Positions 9,807 through 17,993 of a stretch of 51,177 bases of DNA are shown here, piece by piece. The stretch lies in contig NZ_JAGLEJ010000032.1 in assembly GCF_023145115.1 (NCBI RefSeq), positions 1 to 51,177 on the forward strand. Direction: 5' to 3'. This stretch comes from Algiphilus sp. (GTDB lineage: Bacteria; Pseudomonadota; Gammaproteobacteria; Nevskiales; Nevskiaceae). A program made the position numbers and the translations under genes. Position 1 is the first letter of the stretch, and each line of letters opens with the position of its first letter. A model generated the notes under the pieces. It was given only the letters and a program-made list of their open reading frames with translations. It was not told where the DNA came from and did no database searches.

Positions 9807-11287
9807 GGCTGCCGCTCCGCCTGCGGCGACTCGGCACCGCCGCGCTCGTCGCGGGCGCCCTGCCCTTCGGCGCCGCCGCCGACGGGCTGCCGCGGCTCGA
9901 CGCCATCGCCTCCGACCGCACCCCGGTCAGCGCGCTGGTCGTGCGCCTGCGCGACGGTGCGCCCATCGCCGGGCATGCCGCTGACCGACGCCTCATCCCG
10001 GCGTCGCTCAGCAAGCTCTTCGTCGCCGTCGCCGCGCTGGAGCACTTCGGTCCGGAGCACCGCTTCCGTACCGGCCTCCACGCGCGGACGGCGCCCGACG
10101 ACGGCATCCTGTCCGGCGACCTGCTGTTCCGCGGCTCGGGCGACCCCGATCTCGGTACCGAGCAGCTGCGCACGCTGGTGGCGCGTCTGCGGCAGGCCGG
10201 AGTGCAGCGGATCACCGGCGCGCTGATCATCGACGAAGGCCGCTTCGGCGCGATTGCCTGCCGCACGAAGGATCGCTGCGACGCGCGCACGGGGAGCCGC
10301 TTCGCCTTCGACGGGCCCCTCTCGGCCGCGGGCATCGATCACGGCACCGTCGAGATTGCCGTCCGTCCGGCGTCCCGCCCGGGACAGCCGGCCAGCGTCG
10401 CGCTGATGCCGCCGAGCATCTCCGGCATCGCGCTGACGGGCAGCGTCGAGACCCTGCCCGCCGACGCGCGTCTCCGCTTCCGGGTCGAGCGCCGCACCGA
10501 TGCCGACGGCAACGATGTCCTCGGCTTGGACGGCGGCATCCCCCTCGGACACGCCACCGTGCGGCGCTCGCGGTCGGTCTCCAATGCCGCGCGCCACACC
10601 GGTCGCGTCCTGCGCGCGCTTCTGCGCGACGCCGGCATCGCGCTCGAGGGCGGGGTCCGGATCGCGAGCCTGGATGCCCCCGGCGACGACTGGCGCCTAC
10701 TGGCCGCCATCGACGGCACTCCGCTCGCGGCGCAGCTGCGGCGCATGCTGCACTTCAGCAACAACTACATGGCGGACATGCTGACGCTGCACCTGACGCA
10801 CGGCGCGACCGGCTCGACCGATCTCGATGTCGCCGGCATGCGACTGCTGACGGCTCTGGACATGGCGCCGGCGGGGGACGCGCCCGAGGCGGGCCCGATC
10901 CTGCACAGTGGTAGCGGGCTCAGCGTCTCCAGCCGTCTCTCGGCTCGACAGGTCGTCGCCGTGCTGGCGCGCGCGTATCGGCGGCATGCGCTGTTCCCGG
11001 CGCTGCTCGGCGGCCTGACGGTACCGCTCTACGCCGACAGTGGACAGCTCGACGGCGGAAGCGCTGCGTGGAACACCCGGCTCGCGGTCAAGACGGGATG
11101 GCTGAGCGAGCCGGTGGGCGTGCGCGCGCTGGCGGGGTACCTGCGCCTCTCCGATGACGACTGGGGCGCGTTCGCGGTCATCGTCAACGGCACCAGCAGG
11201 CACCCGCGTGTGCCGCGCACGGCGACGCTGACGGCGCTGCGACAGGACCTCGAAGCCTTGCTGAGCAGCTCCGGGTCCGGGGAGTGA
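9803..11287 (+). CDS. dacB: D-alanyl-D-alanine carboxypeptidase/endopeptidase, PBP4 (DacB) type
   Basis: About 494 residues if started at CTG 9803. No ATG, GTG or TTG is in frame before the signal peptide (LRLRRLGTAALVAGALPFGAAA), but CTG 9803 overlaps the sufS stop (CTGA) and has GGGAG eight bases upstream, so a CTG start is the best reading. This is a periplasmic serine enzyme that trims or cleaves peptidoglycan cross-links. With this numbering the class C PBP motifs are S68-L-S-K71, S319-N-N321 and K430-T-G. The large insert between the first two motifs is usual for PBP4. Length fits E. coli DacB (477). Coupling to the suf operon is unusual. Confidence 0.9.
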   Translation: MRLPLRLRRLGTAALVAGALPFGAAADGLPRLDAIASDRTPVSALVVRLRDGAPIAGHAADRRLIPASLSKLFVAVAALEHFGPEHRFRTGLHARTAPDDGILSGDLLFRGSGDPDLGTEQLRTLVARLRQAGVQRITGALIIDEGRFGAIACRTKDRCDARTGSRFAFDGPLSAAGIDHGTVEIAVRPASRPGQPASVALMPPSISGIALTGSVETLPADARLRFRVERRTDADGNDVLGLDGGIPLGHATVRRSRSVSNAARHTGRVLRALLRDAGIALEGGVRIASLDAPGDDWRLLAAIDGTPLAAQLRRMLHFSNNYMADMLTLHLTHGATGSTDLDVAGMRLLTALDMAPAGDAPEAGPILHSGSGLSVSSRLSARQVVAVLARAYRRHALFPALLGGLTVPLYADSGQLDGGSAAWNTRLAVKTGWLSEPVGVRALAGYLRLSDDDWGAFAVIVNGTSRHPRVPRTATLTALRQDLEALLSSSGSGE

Positions 11288-11374
11288 ACGAGCACACTCG
11301 ACCAAAGTGGCGGTGACGCGGAGGCCGCAAGACCGCTAGGCTTCCGACTTACCTGATTGCGGAGATCGTCGTCC

Positions 11375-12403
11375 ATGTCGAGTGCCAGCCAGCGCATCCC
11401 GGTCACCCTGCTGAGCGGGGACGGAATCGGTCCCGAGATCATCGCCGCCACCCGCCGCGTGATCGACGCACTGGATGCACCGTTCGCGTGGGACGAGCAG
11501 CCCGCCGGTCTCGGTGCGCTGGAGAGCCACGGCGACCTGCTGCCGAGCTGCACGCTGGACAGCATCCGCCGCAACGGCCTCGCGCTGAAGGGGCCGCTGA
11601 CCACGCCGGTAGGCAGCGGGTTCCGCTCCATCAATGTGCGCATGCGCGAGGAGTTCCAGCTCTACGCCAACCTCCGGCCGGCGCGAACCATCATCGATGG
11701 CGGACGCTACGAGGACATCGATCTGGTGCTGGTGCGCGAGAACCTCGAGGGCTTCTACGTCGGCTACGAGCACTACATCCCGGTCGGCGGCGACCCCAAG
11801 GCGGTCGCGGAGAGCGCCGGCATCAACACGCGCGAAGGCTGCCGGCGCATCGCGGAGTGGACCTTCGACTATGCCGTCCGGCACGGCCGCAGGAAGGTCA
11901 CCATCGTGCACAAGGCCAACATCCTCAAGCTGCTCACCGGGCTGTTCCTGGAGACCGCGCGCGAGGTCGGAGAGCGCTACAAGGATCAGCTGATCATCGA
12001 GGACCGCATCGTCGACAACTGCGCCATGCAGCTGGTGCTGAATCCCTGGCAGTTCGACGTGCTGCTGACCACCAATCTGTTCGGCGACATCCTGTCCGAC
12101 CAGATCGCCGGACTCATCGGCGGCCTGGGCATGGCGCCGGGTGGCAACATCGGCAAGGACGCCGCCATCTTCGAGGCGGTGCACGGCTCCGCTCCGGACA
12201 TCGCCGGCAAGGGCATCGCCAATCCCAGCGCGCTGCTGCTCGCTGCCGCGATGATGCTGGAGCACGTCGACCGGCACGACTCGGCCGAGCGTCTGCGCAT
12301 CGCGCTGCGCGCCACACTGGTGGAGGATGGCGTACGAACCGGTGATCTCGGCGGCAGCGCGACCACAGAGCAGTTTGCCGACGCGCTGATCCAGCGCCTC
12401 TAG
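11375..12403 (+). CDS. Isocitrate dehydrogenase, isopropylmalate-dehydrogenase superfamily (probably NAD-dependent)
   Basis: 342 residues from MSSASQRIPVTLLSGDGIGPE, with GGAG ten bases upstream; an in-frame TTG at 11357 would add six residues. The family oxidatively decarboxylates a 2-hydroxy acid. Visible motifs are GDGIGPEI, the substrate segment NVRMREEFQLYANLRPAR, ENLEGFYVGYEH, the catalytic K in IVHKANILK and D residues in NLFGDILSDQ, plus EAVHGSAPDIAGKGIANP. The short single-chain form and the NLEG..GYEH stretch fit NAD-isocitrate dehydrogenases of the TCA cycle better than LeuB (inference); homoisocitrate dehydrogenase is less likely. It stands alone, with a minus-strand terminator just beyond its stop. 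Confidence 0.82.
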   Translation: MSSASQRIPVTLLSGDGIGPEIIAATRRVIDALDAPFAWDEQPAGLGALESHGDLLPSCTLDSIRRNGLALKGPLTTPVGSGFRSINVRMREEFQLYANLRPARTIIDGGRYEDIDLVLVRENLEGFYVGYEHYIPVGGDPKAVAESAGINTREGCRRIAEWTFDYAVRHGRRKVTIVHKANILKLLTGLFLETAREVGERYKDQLIIEDRIVDNCAMQLVLNPWQFDVLLTTNLFGDILSDQIAGLIGGLGMAPGGNIGKDAAIFEAVHGSAPDIAGKGIANPSALLLAAAMMLEHVDRHDSAERLRIALRATLVEDGVRTGDLGGSATTEQFADALIQRL

Positions 12404-12406
12404 AAC

Positions 12407-12440
12407 AAAAAAAGCCCCGGTCGCAGGGAAGGACCGGGGC
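12407..12440 (-). terminator. Rho-independent terminator for the DUF5666/DUF6502 operon
   Basis: Stem GCCCCGGTC (12414-12422) pairs perfectly with GACCGGGGC (12432-12440) around a 9-nt loop. A run of seven A at 12407-12413 becomes a U tract only when read on the minus strand. It therefore ends the minus-strand operon from 14998. Plus-strand transcripts from the isocitrate dehydrogenase gene meet the same hairpin but without a U run. Confidence 0.88.
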
Positions 12441-12488
12441 CAGCGAGCACCTGCCGAGGGGGACTGGCAGGCCTCTCACCTGCGCGGA

Positions 12489-14192
12489 TCAGGCCGCGTC
12501 GTCGTCATCCCCATCGTCGTCGTCATCGGTGCCGCCGTCGTCCTGCTGATCGTCTGCGCTGTCATCGTCACCATCGCCGGCAGCATCGTCCTGCCCCTCG
12601 TCGGTGTCGCCGCCGCCTTCGTCCGGCGGGCCGACACCGTCCGGCGGGCCCGCATTGCCGGGACGACCATCATCGTCGTCGACGTCGTCATCGTCCTCGC
12701 GACCTTCGCGCTCGATCTCCCGCGCCACCAGGATGTTGCCGTCGAAGGTGCCCTCGATCTCCACGAAATCGCCGACCTCGGTGGTCGCGAAGAAGCCCTC
12801 CGCCGTCAGATCGCCTTCCTCGCCTTCAAACGCTTCGGCCGAGTTCGCGTCCACGGTAACGCCGGCCACGACCAGCTGCCGGGTGGCCGGATCGATATCG
12901 GAGACGGTGCCGGAGAGCTCCTGATCACCGTCGTCGACATCGCCATCGTCGTCCGCACCCTCGCGTTCGATGCGCAGCGCTACCACGTCCTGCGGGCGAC
13001 GGACCGCGGCGATCTCGACCATGTCGCCAGGCTGCAGATCGTCCAGCCCGAAGGTGCGATCACCGTCCCGGTCGTCCTGATAGCGGGTCCGTGCGTCGGT
13101 CCGGATGGTGGTGCCCAGCACCTCGACGGTACCCGCGTCGACATCCACCGCCTGTACCGCACCCTCGATCTCGACACGGCCGAAGCCGTTCTCGGCATCG
13201 CGTTCCTCTTCGAAGTCGATCGCGGTGGCGATGACGCCACCCTCGCCGTCCGCGACGCCCTCAACCTCGACGATGGCGCCGTCGACCAGATCGTCGGCAG
13301 TGCCGCTCTCGAAGACGGTGGCATCGCCGAAGCTGACGGCGAAGCCGCGCACGCGGAAGGTGCCCGCTTCCGCATCGAGCTCGGCGACCGGACCGTCGAT
13401 CTCGACCTCGGTGTCGGCCTCGAGGTCATCGTCCACGCGATTGCCCGGGACGTCCTCGATCTCGACCTCGGTTGCGGTCAGCACGCCGGATGCGACGGTT
13501 CCGAGCACCTCGACCAGGGCACCGTTGGCGAGCGCGCCGCCCCCCGGCGTGATGGTGGCGCCGGCGTAGTCGATTTCCAGCGACTGCACCCGGAAGCGCT
13601 GCGTGGAGGCGTTCAGCGCGCCCAGGCGACCGGTGATCTCGACGGCCTCCACGGCGTCGTCCTCGAGCCCCACGAAGCTGGCGATCATGACCCCATCGCC
13701 GGTGACCTCGCCGCTCACCTCGACGGCGTCACCGACAACGAGCGCAGCGAAATCGGTATCGTCGAACACGGTGGCCCCGACGATGCGGATGGTCTGGCCC
13801 GCGACCTCGATGGTCTCGGCGTCGACGTCGATCGCCGCGATCGTCCCCCGGATCTGGGCGTCGTAGCGCACGCGCTCGGCGATGAGGCGTCCCTCGTCGT
13901 CACGCCGGCCATTGACCTCGACGATCTGACCGACGCGCAGCAGGTTCTCGCTCGCAGCGCCCGGGAGATCGTCGATCTCGAACGAAGCCTCGCCGGTCTC
14001 GAAGCGTCGGCCCTCGACGATGACGCTGCCGAATCCGGTGATCGAGCCGCGCACGAAGACCTTGCTGGCCGCGCCCGATCCGTTGATATCGCCCATGGCG
14101 CCGGAACTGGAGTCGCCGCCACCGCAGCCGGCGGCCAGCGCCAGCGCACCGGCAGCGACCGTCCAGCCGATTGTCGTCCTCGGAATGTTCAT
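12489..14192 (-). CDS. DUF5666-like repeat lipoprotein with acidic tail
   Basis: 567 residues. The N-terminus is a lipoprotein signal with lipobox LAAGC (C23), so it is probably anchored in a membrane and faces the periplasm or outside. The mature part is a series of about 60-70-residue beta-rich repeats with motifs such as VRGSITGFGSVIVEG, LRVGQIVEVNG, DGAIVEVEGVAD and VGDFVEIEGTF, the pattern of DUF5666 domains. The last 70 or so residues are almost entirely Asp, Glu, Gly and Pro, with long Asp runs, and may bind divalent cations or be disordered. It overlaps the upstream gene by ATGA and is followed by a strong terminator. Function unknown. Confidence 0.82.
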   Translation of the reverse strand: MNIPRTTIGWTVAAGALALAAGCGGGDSSSGAMGDINGSGAASKVFVRGSITGFGSVIVEGRRFETGEASFEIDDLPGAASENLLRVGQIVEVNGRRDDEGRLIAERVRYDAQIRGTIAAIDVDAETIEVAGQTIRIVGATVFDDTDFAALVVGDAVEVSGEVTGDGVMIASFVGLEDDAVEAVEITGRLGALNASTQRFRVQSLEIDYAGATITPGGGALANGALVEVLGTVASGVLTATEVEIEDVPGNRVDDDLEADTEVEIDGPVAELDAEAGTFRVRGFAVSFGDATVFESGTADDLVDGAIVEVEGVADGEGGVIATAIDFEEERDAENGFGRVEIEGAVQAVDVDAGTVEVLGTTIRTDARTRYQDDRDGDRTFGLDDLQPGDMVEIAAVRRPQDVVALRIEREGADDDGDVDDGDQELSGTVSDIDPATRQLVVAGVTVDANSAEAFEGEEGDLTAEGFFATTEVGDFVEIEGTFDGNILVAREIEREGREDDDDVDDDDGRPGNAGPPDGVGPPDEGGGDTDEGQDDAAGDGDDDSADDQQDDGGTDDDDDGDDDDAA

Positions 14193-14998
14193 TGTTTCGG
14201 TCCTCCGTCGGGGGTGTTCATGTCGAAGTAGTAGATGCCCATGCCCGTCATGTGGGCACCGTCGCTGTCGTCCCGGGTGTGGGGGGTCAGCTCGTGGTTG
14301 AGCCGCTCCATCCAGGCCTGGCCGTCACGCTCCAGCGCGCGGCGGAGCTTGTCCTGCCCCGCTCCGTCGAGTCCGGGAAAGACCAGCTTGCGCTCGAATC
14401 GCGGCGCGTCCGCGCCGTGCACGAGGTTGTGATCGATGGTGTCGATCAGCGCGGCGACGTTCTCGCCCAGATACGGGAGCCGGTCGCCCTCGTCCGCGCC
14501 GCCGGGCACGAAGGCGCGCTTACGGAGCGTGGCGCGGCCGTCGCGCCGCGCCACGATGTCCATGCGCTCAAGCTCGCGAAGCAGGGTCTGCCACGGCACG
14601 TCGCTCCCGATGGCACGCACCAGCGCCGGGAAGTCGTCGCCTTCCGTCTCCAGTCCCAGCGGGCGGGGGTTCCCCGCATCGTCGAGCCACGGCGTTTCAC
14701 CGACCCAGACGGTCACGATCCGGTTGAGCAGATGGCGATCGCCGATGGCCTCGCCGGGACCGCCCCCGGCATCGACGATGCGCGCCACCTCGGTGCGGCT
14801 CAGACCGGTCAGTGTCGCGACCCGGGACTTGTTGGTGGGGCGCCCCCGGATACCGAACTCGGCACGCGCGGTGTCCACGAACGCGGTACGCACGATGCGC
14901 TCGAAGTCGCGTGCGGTGAGACCGTGGCGGATGGCGGTCCGGGCCAGGGGGCGCAGCACACGATAGACGGCTCGGGCTAGCAGCGTCTTGGATTCCAT
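14189..14998 (-). CDS. DUF6502-like protein, probable helix-turn-helix regulator
   Basis: 269 residues. The N-terminal region (LARAVYRVLRPLARTAIRHG, FERIVRTAFVDTARAEFG) followed by KSRVATLTGLSRTEVARIVD resembles DUF6502 proteins; the last stretch reads as a helix-turn-helix. The C-terminal part is less conserved and has no signal or membrane segment, so it is likely cytoplasmic. It is translationally coupled to the downstream lipoprotein, so it probably controls or serves it. Its start codon lies inside an inverted repeat (14995-15025) and no Shine-Dalgarno sequence is visible, so a leaderless or operator-controlled start is possible. Biochemical role unknown. Confidence 0.7.
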   Translation of the reverse strand: MESKTLLARAVYRVLRPLARTAIRHGLTARDFERIVRTAFVDTARAEFGIRGRPTNKSRVATLTGLSRTEVARIVDAGGGPGEAIGDRHLLNRIVTVWVGETPWLDDAGNPRPLGLETEGDDFPALVRAIGSDVPWQTLLRELERMDIVARRDGRATLRKRAFVPGGADEGDRLPYLGENVAALIDTIDHNLVHGADAPRFERKLVFPGLDGAGQDKLRRALERDGQAWMERLNHELTPHTRDDSDGAHMTGMGIYYFDMNTPDGGPKQ

Positions 14999-15025
14999 AT
15001 TTGCAGGTTACACGTGCATATATGG
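14995..15025 (-). promoter_or_regulatory. Inverted repeat spanning the start codon of the DUF6502-like gene
   Basis: CCATATTTGCA (14995-15005) and TGCATATATGG (15015-15025) are inverted with 10 of 11 matches and a 9-bp spacer. The ATG of the gene (14998-14996 on minus) is inside one arm. The site is A/T-rich in GC-rich surroundings and looks like an operator or a promoter with an embedded operator; autoregulation by the encoded HTH protein is an inference. Confidence 0.5.
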
Positions 15026-15103
15026 ACGCGCAAGGCGAGCCGACACGACGGTGACGAGCGTCTCCGTCACTCGGATGAACGGCTGTGCGGTGCCGCCGAG
15101 AAC

Positions 15104-16807
15104 TCAGCCGGCAGCGGCGAGCGCCTGCACGATCAGCTGCGGCTCGACGCGCCCGCGCCACCGGTTCACGCCCAGTTGATACGCGATGGCGACCCGGGCG
15201 CCGCGCTCCGCCATGCGCTCCGCGCCACCGAAGTCGATGGCGGTATGGGTCGGTCCGCCTTCCTCGTTTTCCAGGCGGTAGCGCGCGTGGCGCTCGCCGA
15301 CAACCCGCGATTCCGCGACGCGGAAGATGCCGTCGAACACCGGTTCGGGGAAACCCTGCCCCCAGGGCCCCGCCGCTTCCAGCGCCAGCGCCGTCTCGAC
15401 CGCGAGCTCGTCGCCGGTGAGCCGACCATCCGATGCGATGCGGGCGACGAGGTCCTCGTCGCGCAGCATGGCGCGGCACGCGCTGTCGAAGGCTTCCGCG
15501 AACGGCGCGAGGGCGTCGGCCGGCAGGGTCAGGCCGGCTGCCATGGCGTGACCGCCGAAGCGGGCCACCAGCCCCGGCGCCATGCGGTCGGCTTCCGCGA
15601 TGGCATCGCGTATGTGCAGGCCCGGAATGGAGCGCGCCGATCCCTTCAGCCATCCGGCGTCGCTCGACGGTGCGAAGGCGATGACGGGCCGGTGGGCACT
15701 CTGCTTGGCGCGGGACGCCACCAGACCGACCACGCCCTCGTGCCAGTCGGACTGGTACAGGCAGAGACCAAGCGCGTCCGGCAGTACCCGGGCGGCATCG
15801 GCACCGTCGACCATGACCGTCTCGATATCGCGACGCTCGCGATTGAGGCGATCCAGCTCGCGGGCCATCGTCCGCGCCTGCTCGGGGTCGTCGCACAGCA
15901 GGCAATCGACGCCCTGCCCCATGTTCTCGAGCCGTCCGGCGGCGTTCAGGCGCGGTCCGACCACGAAACCGAGCGTCGCGGCGTCGGCGGTGGCGGCATC
16001 GCGGCCGCCCACCTCGAGCAGCGCGCGGATCCCCGGACAGGCCCGGCCCGCACGGATGCGCGCCAGCCCCTGCGCGACCAGGATGCGGTTGTTCCGGTCC
16101 AGAGGCACCACATCCGCCACCGTGCCGAGGGCGACCAGATCGAGCAGCTCGGCGATGTTGAGACGATCGCGGCCGATGCGTGCGCGCACGGCCGCGAGCA
16201 GGTAGAACGCCACACCGACGCCGGCAAGACACTTGCTCGGAAAGGCATCGCCGGTGTTGTTGGGATTGACGATGGCGTCCGCCGATGGAATCGCTTCGCC
16301 GGGGAGATGGTGGTCGGTGATGACGACGCGCATCCCGCGGGCCTGCGCGTGCGCCACGCCACTCATGCTGCTGATGCCCGAGTCCACCGTGATCAGGAGC
16401 TCGGCGCCGCGCTCGTGCGCGGCGTCGGCGAGCGCCGTCGACAGTCCGTAGCCCATCGTGAAGCGGTCGGGAACAACGTGGTCGAGGCGTCGGGCGCCGA
16501 GCGCCCGGAGGCCGCGCATGAGCAGCGCCGTGCTGGTGGCGCCGTCGGCATCGTAGTCGCCGGCGATGCAGATGGCGGTGTCGTCGGCGACCGCGGACGC
16601 CACCAACGCCGCGGCCTCGTCGAGACCCTGCAGGCCAGTGGGCGGCAGGAGCCCGCCCAGCTGGTAGTCGCAGTCGGCAGCGCCGGTAACGCCGCGGGCG
16701 GCGAGCACCCGGCGGACCACCGGATGCATCGTTGCCGGCAGACCGCTCGCGTCCGCGACCGGGCGGCGGGTGAGATTGAGCCAGGCTGACGCGTCGCCCG
16801 GCGTCAC
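15104..16807 (-). CDS. recJ: Single-stranded-DNA-specific exonuclease RecJ
   Basis: 567 residues, a normal length. RecJ degrades single-stranded DNA 5' to 3' in RecF-pathway recombination and repair. The DHH-superfamily metal motifs are visible: DYDADGATST, VDSGI, VITDHHLPGE, then NPN and a C-terminal DHHA1-type region with RFGGHAMAAGLTLP. The GTG start overlaps the thrC stop (GTGA), so recJ is coupled to threonine biosynthesis genes; a thrC-recJ neighbourhood is common in gammaproteobacteria. About 105 bp separate its end from the DUF6502-like gene. Confidence 0.96.
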   Translation of the reverse strand: MTPGDASAWLNLTRRPVADASGLPATMHPVVRRVLAARGVTGAADCDYQLGGLLPPTGLQGLDEAAALVASAVADDTAICIAGDYDADGATSTALLMRGLRALGARRLDHVVPDRFTMGYGLSTALADAAHERGAELLITVDSGISSMSGVAHAQARGMRVVITDHHLPGEAIPSADAIVNPNNTGDAFPSKCLAGVGVAFYLLAAVRARIGRDRLNIAELLDLVALGTVADVVPLDRNNRILVAQGLARIRAGRACPGIRALLEVGGRDAATADAATLGFVVGPRLNAAGRLENMGQGVDCLLCDDPEQARTMARELDRLNRERRDIETVMVDGADAARVLPDALGLCLYQSDWHEGVVGLVASRAKQSAHRPVIAFAPSSDAGWLKGSARSIPGLHIRDAIAEADRMAPGLVARFGGHAMAAGLTLPADALAPFAEAFDSACRAMLRDEDLVARIASDGRLTGDELAVETALALEAAGPWGQGFPEPVFDGIFRVAESRVVGERHARYRLENEEGGPTHTAIDFGGAERMAERGARVAIAYQLGVNRWRGRVEPQLIVQALAAAG

Positions 16808-17928
16808 GCCATCTTCTTGGCCAGCAGATCGGCGATGGCGCCGCGCTCGGCCGGCACCTTGACGATGTGATCCAGTGCGCCGCGCATGGCGATCTCGGGA
16901 TCCTTGAGGCCGTGACCGGTCAGCGTGCAGACCACATCGCTGCCGTCCGGCACGCGGCCGGCCGCGATGTCACGCAGCGCGCCCGCCAGCGATGCCGCGG
17001 AAGCGGGTTCGCAGAACACGCCTTCGCGCATGGCAAGGCGCGACTGCACGTCGAGGATCTCGTCGTCGGACAGCTCGCCGAACCAGCCGCCGGACTCGGC
17101 CTGCACGCGATGCGCGGCGTCCCACGACTGCGGATCGCCGATGCGGATGGCGGTGGCGACGGTATCCGGATCGCGCACCGGTCCGCCGCGCATGAAGGGC
17201 GCGCTGCCGCTCGCCTGATAGCCCACCATGACCGGGCGATTGTCGGTGGCCGCCGGATGCGGCACCCGGCAGTCGTTCTCGCAATAGGCACAGGCCGTGG
17301 TGCTCTGGCCGCTGGCCTCGGAGTAGCCGATCCAGTGGGCCGTGATGTTGCCGGCGTTGCCCACCGGCAGATAGTGGAAGTCCGGCGCGCGGCCCAGTGC
17401 GTCGACGATCTCGAACGCGGCCGTCTTCTGGCCCTGCAGGCGGAACGGGTTGATCGAGTTGACGATGGTGACCGGCGCGGTGGCACCGACCTCCTTGACC
17501 AGTCGCATGCCGTCGTCGAAGTTGCCCTCGATCTGCACCACGACTGCGCCGTGCATCACCGCCTGCGCCAGCTTGCCGGCGGCGATCTTGCCGTCCGGTA
17601 TGACGACCAGCGCCGTGATGCCGGCACGACCGGCATAGGCCGCGGCCGCCGCCGAGGTATTGCCGGTCGATGCGCAGATCACGGCGCGCGCGCCCTCGTC
17701 CACCGCCTGCGAGACCGCCACGGTCATGCCGCGATCCTTGAAGGAACCGGTGGGGTTGAGCCCCTCGTACTTCACGAACAGCCGACCGCCGAATCCGATG
17801 TCGTGCACCAGATTGTCCAGCTGGATGAGCGGCGTATTGCCCTCGCCCAGGCTGATGGCGCGCGCGCCCTCCGCCAGCGGGAGGCGGTCGCGGTAGGCGT
17901 CGATGAGACCGGTGTAACGATGAGCCAT
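16804..17928 (-). CDS. thrC: Threonine synthase
   Basis: 374 residues. A PLP enzyme that converts O-phosphohomoserine to threonine. The PLP lysine is K64 in GSFKDRG; SLGEGNTPLIQLDNL and SINPFRLQGQKTAAFEIVD mark the short threonine synthase class rather than the long E. coli form. STGNTSAAAAAYAGRAG is the phosphate-binding loop. It lies 65 bp after hom, consistent with a hom-thrC unit; the homoserine kinase that must supply its substrate is not in this window. Confidence 0.95.
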   Translation of the reverse strand: MAHRYTGLIDAYRDRLPLAEGARAISLGEGNTPLIQLDNLVHDIGFGGRLFVKYEGLNPTGSFKDRGMTVAVSQAVDEGARAVICASTGNTSAAAAAYAGRAGITALVVIPDGKIAAGKLAQAVMHGAVVVQIEGNFDDGMRLVKEVGATAPVTIVNSINPFRLQGQKTAAFEIVDALGRAPDFHYLPVGNAGNITAHWIGYSEASGQSTTACAYCENDCRVPHPAATDNRPVMVGYQASGSAPFMRGGPVRDPDTVATAIRIGDPQSWDAAHRVQAESGGWFGELSDDEILDVQSRLAMREGVFCEPASAASLAGALRDIAAGRVPDGSDVVCTLTGHGLKDPEIAMRGALDHIVKVPAERGAIADLLAKKMA

Positions 17929-17993
17929 GGGAATCCGTCGGGAAGTAGTCGGGAGAAGGCCGGCGGCGCGTGCCCGCCTGTCGGCATCGGCGC

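Noticed and set aside
12407..12440. Terminator for the isocitrate dehydrogenase gene on plus
   Set aside because: The A tract precedes the hairpin on plus and no T tract follows it, so it fits minus-strand termination only.
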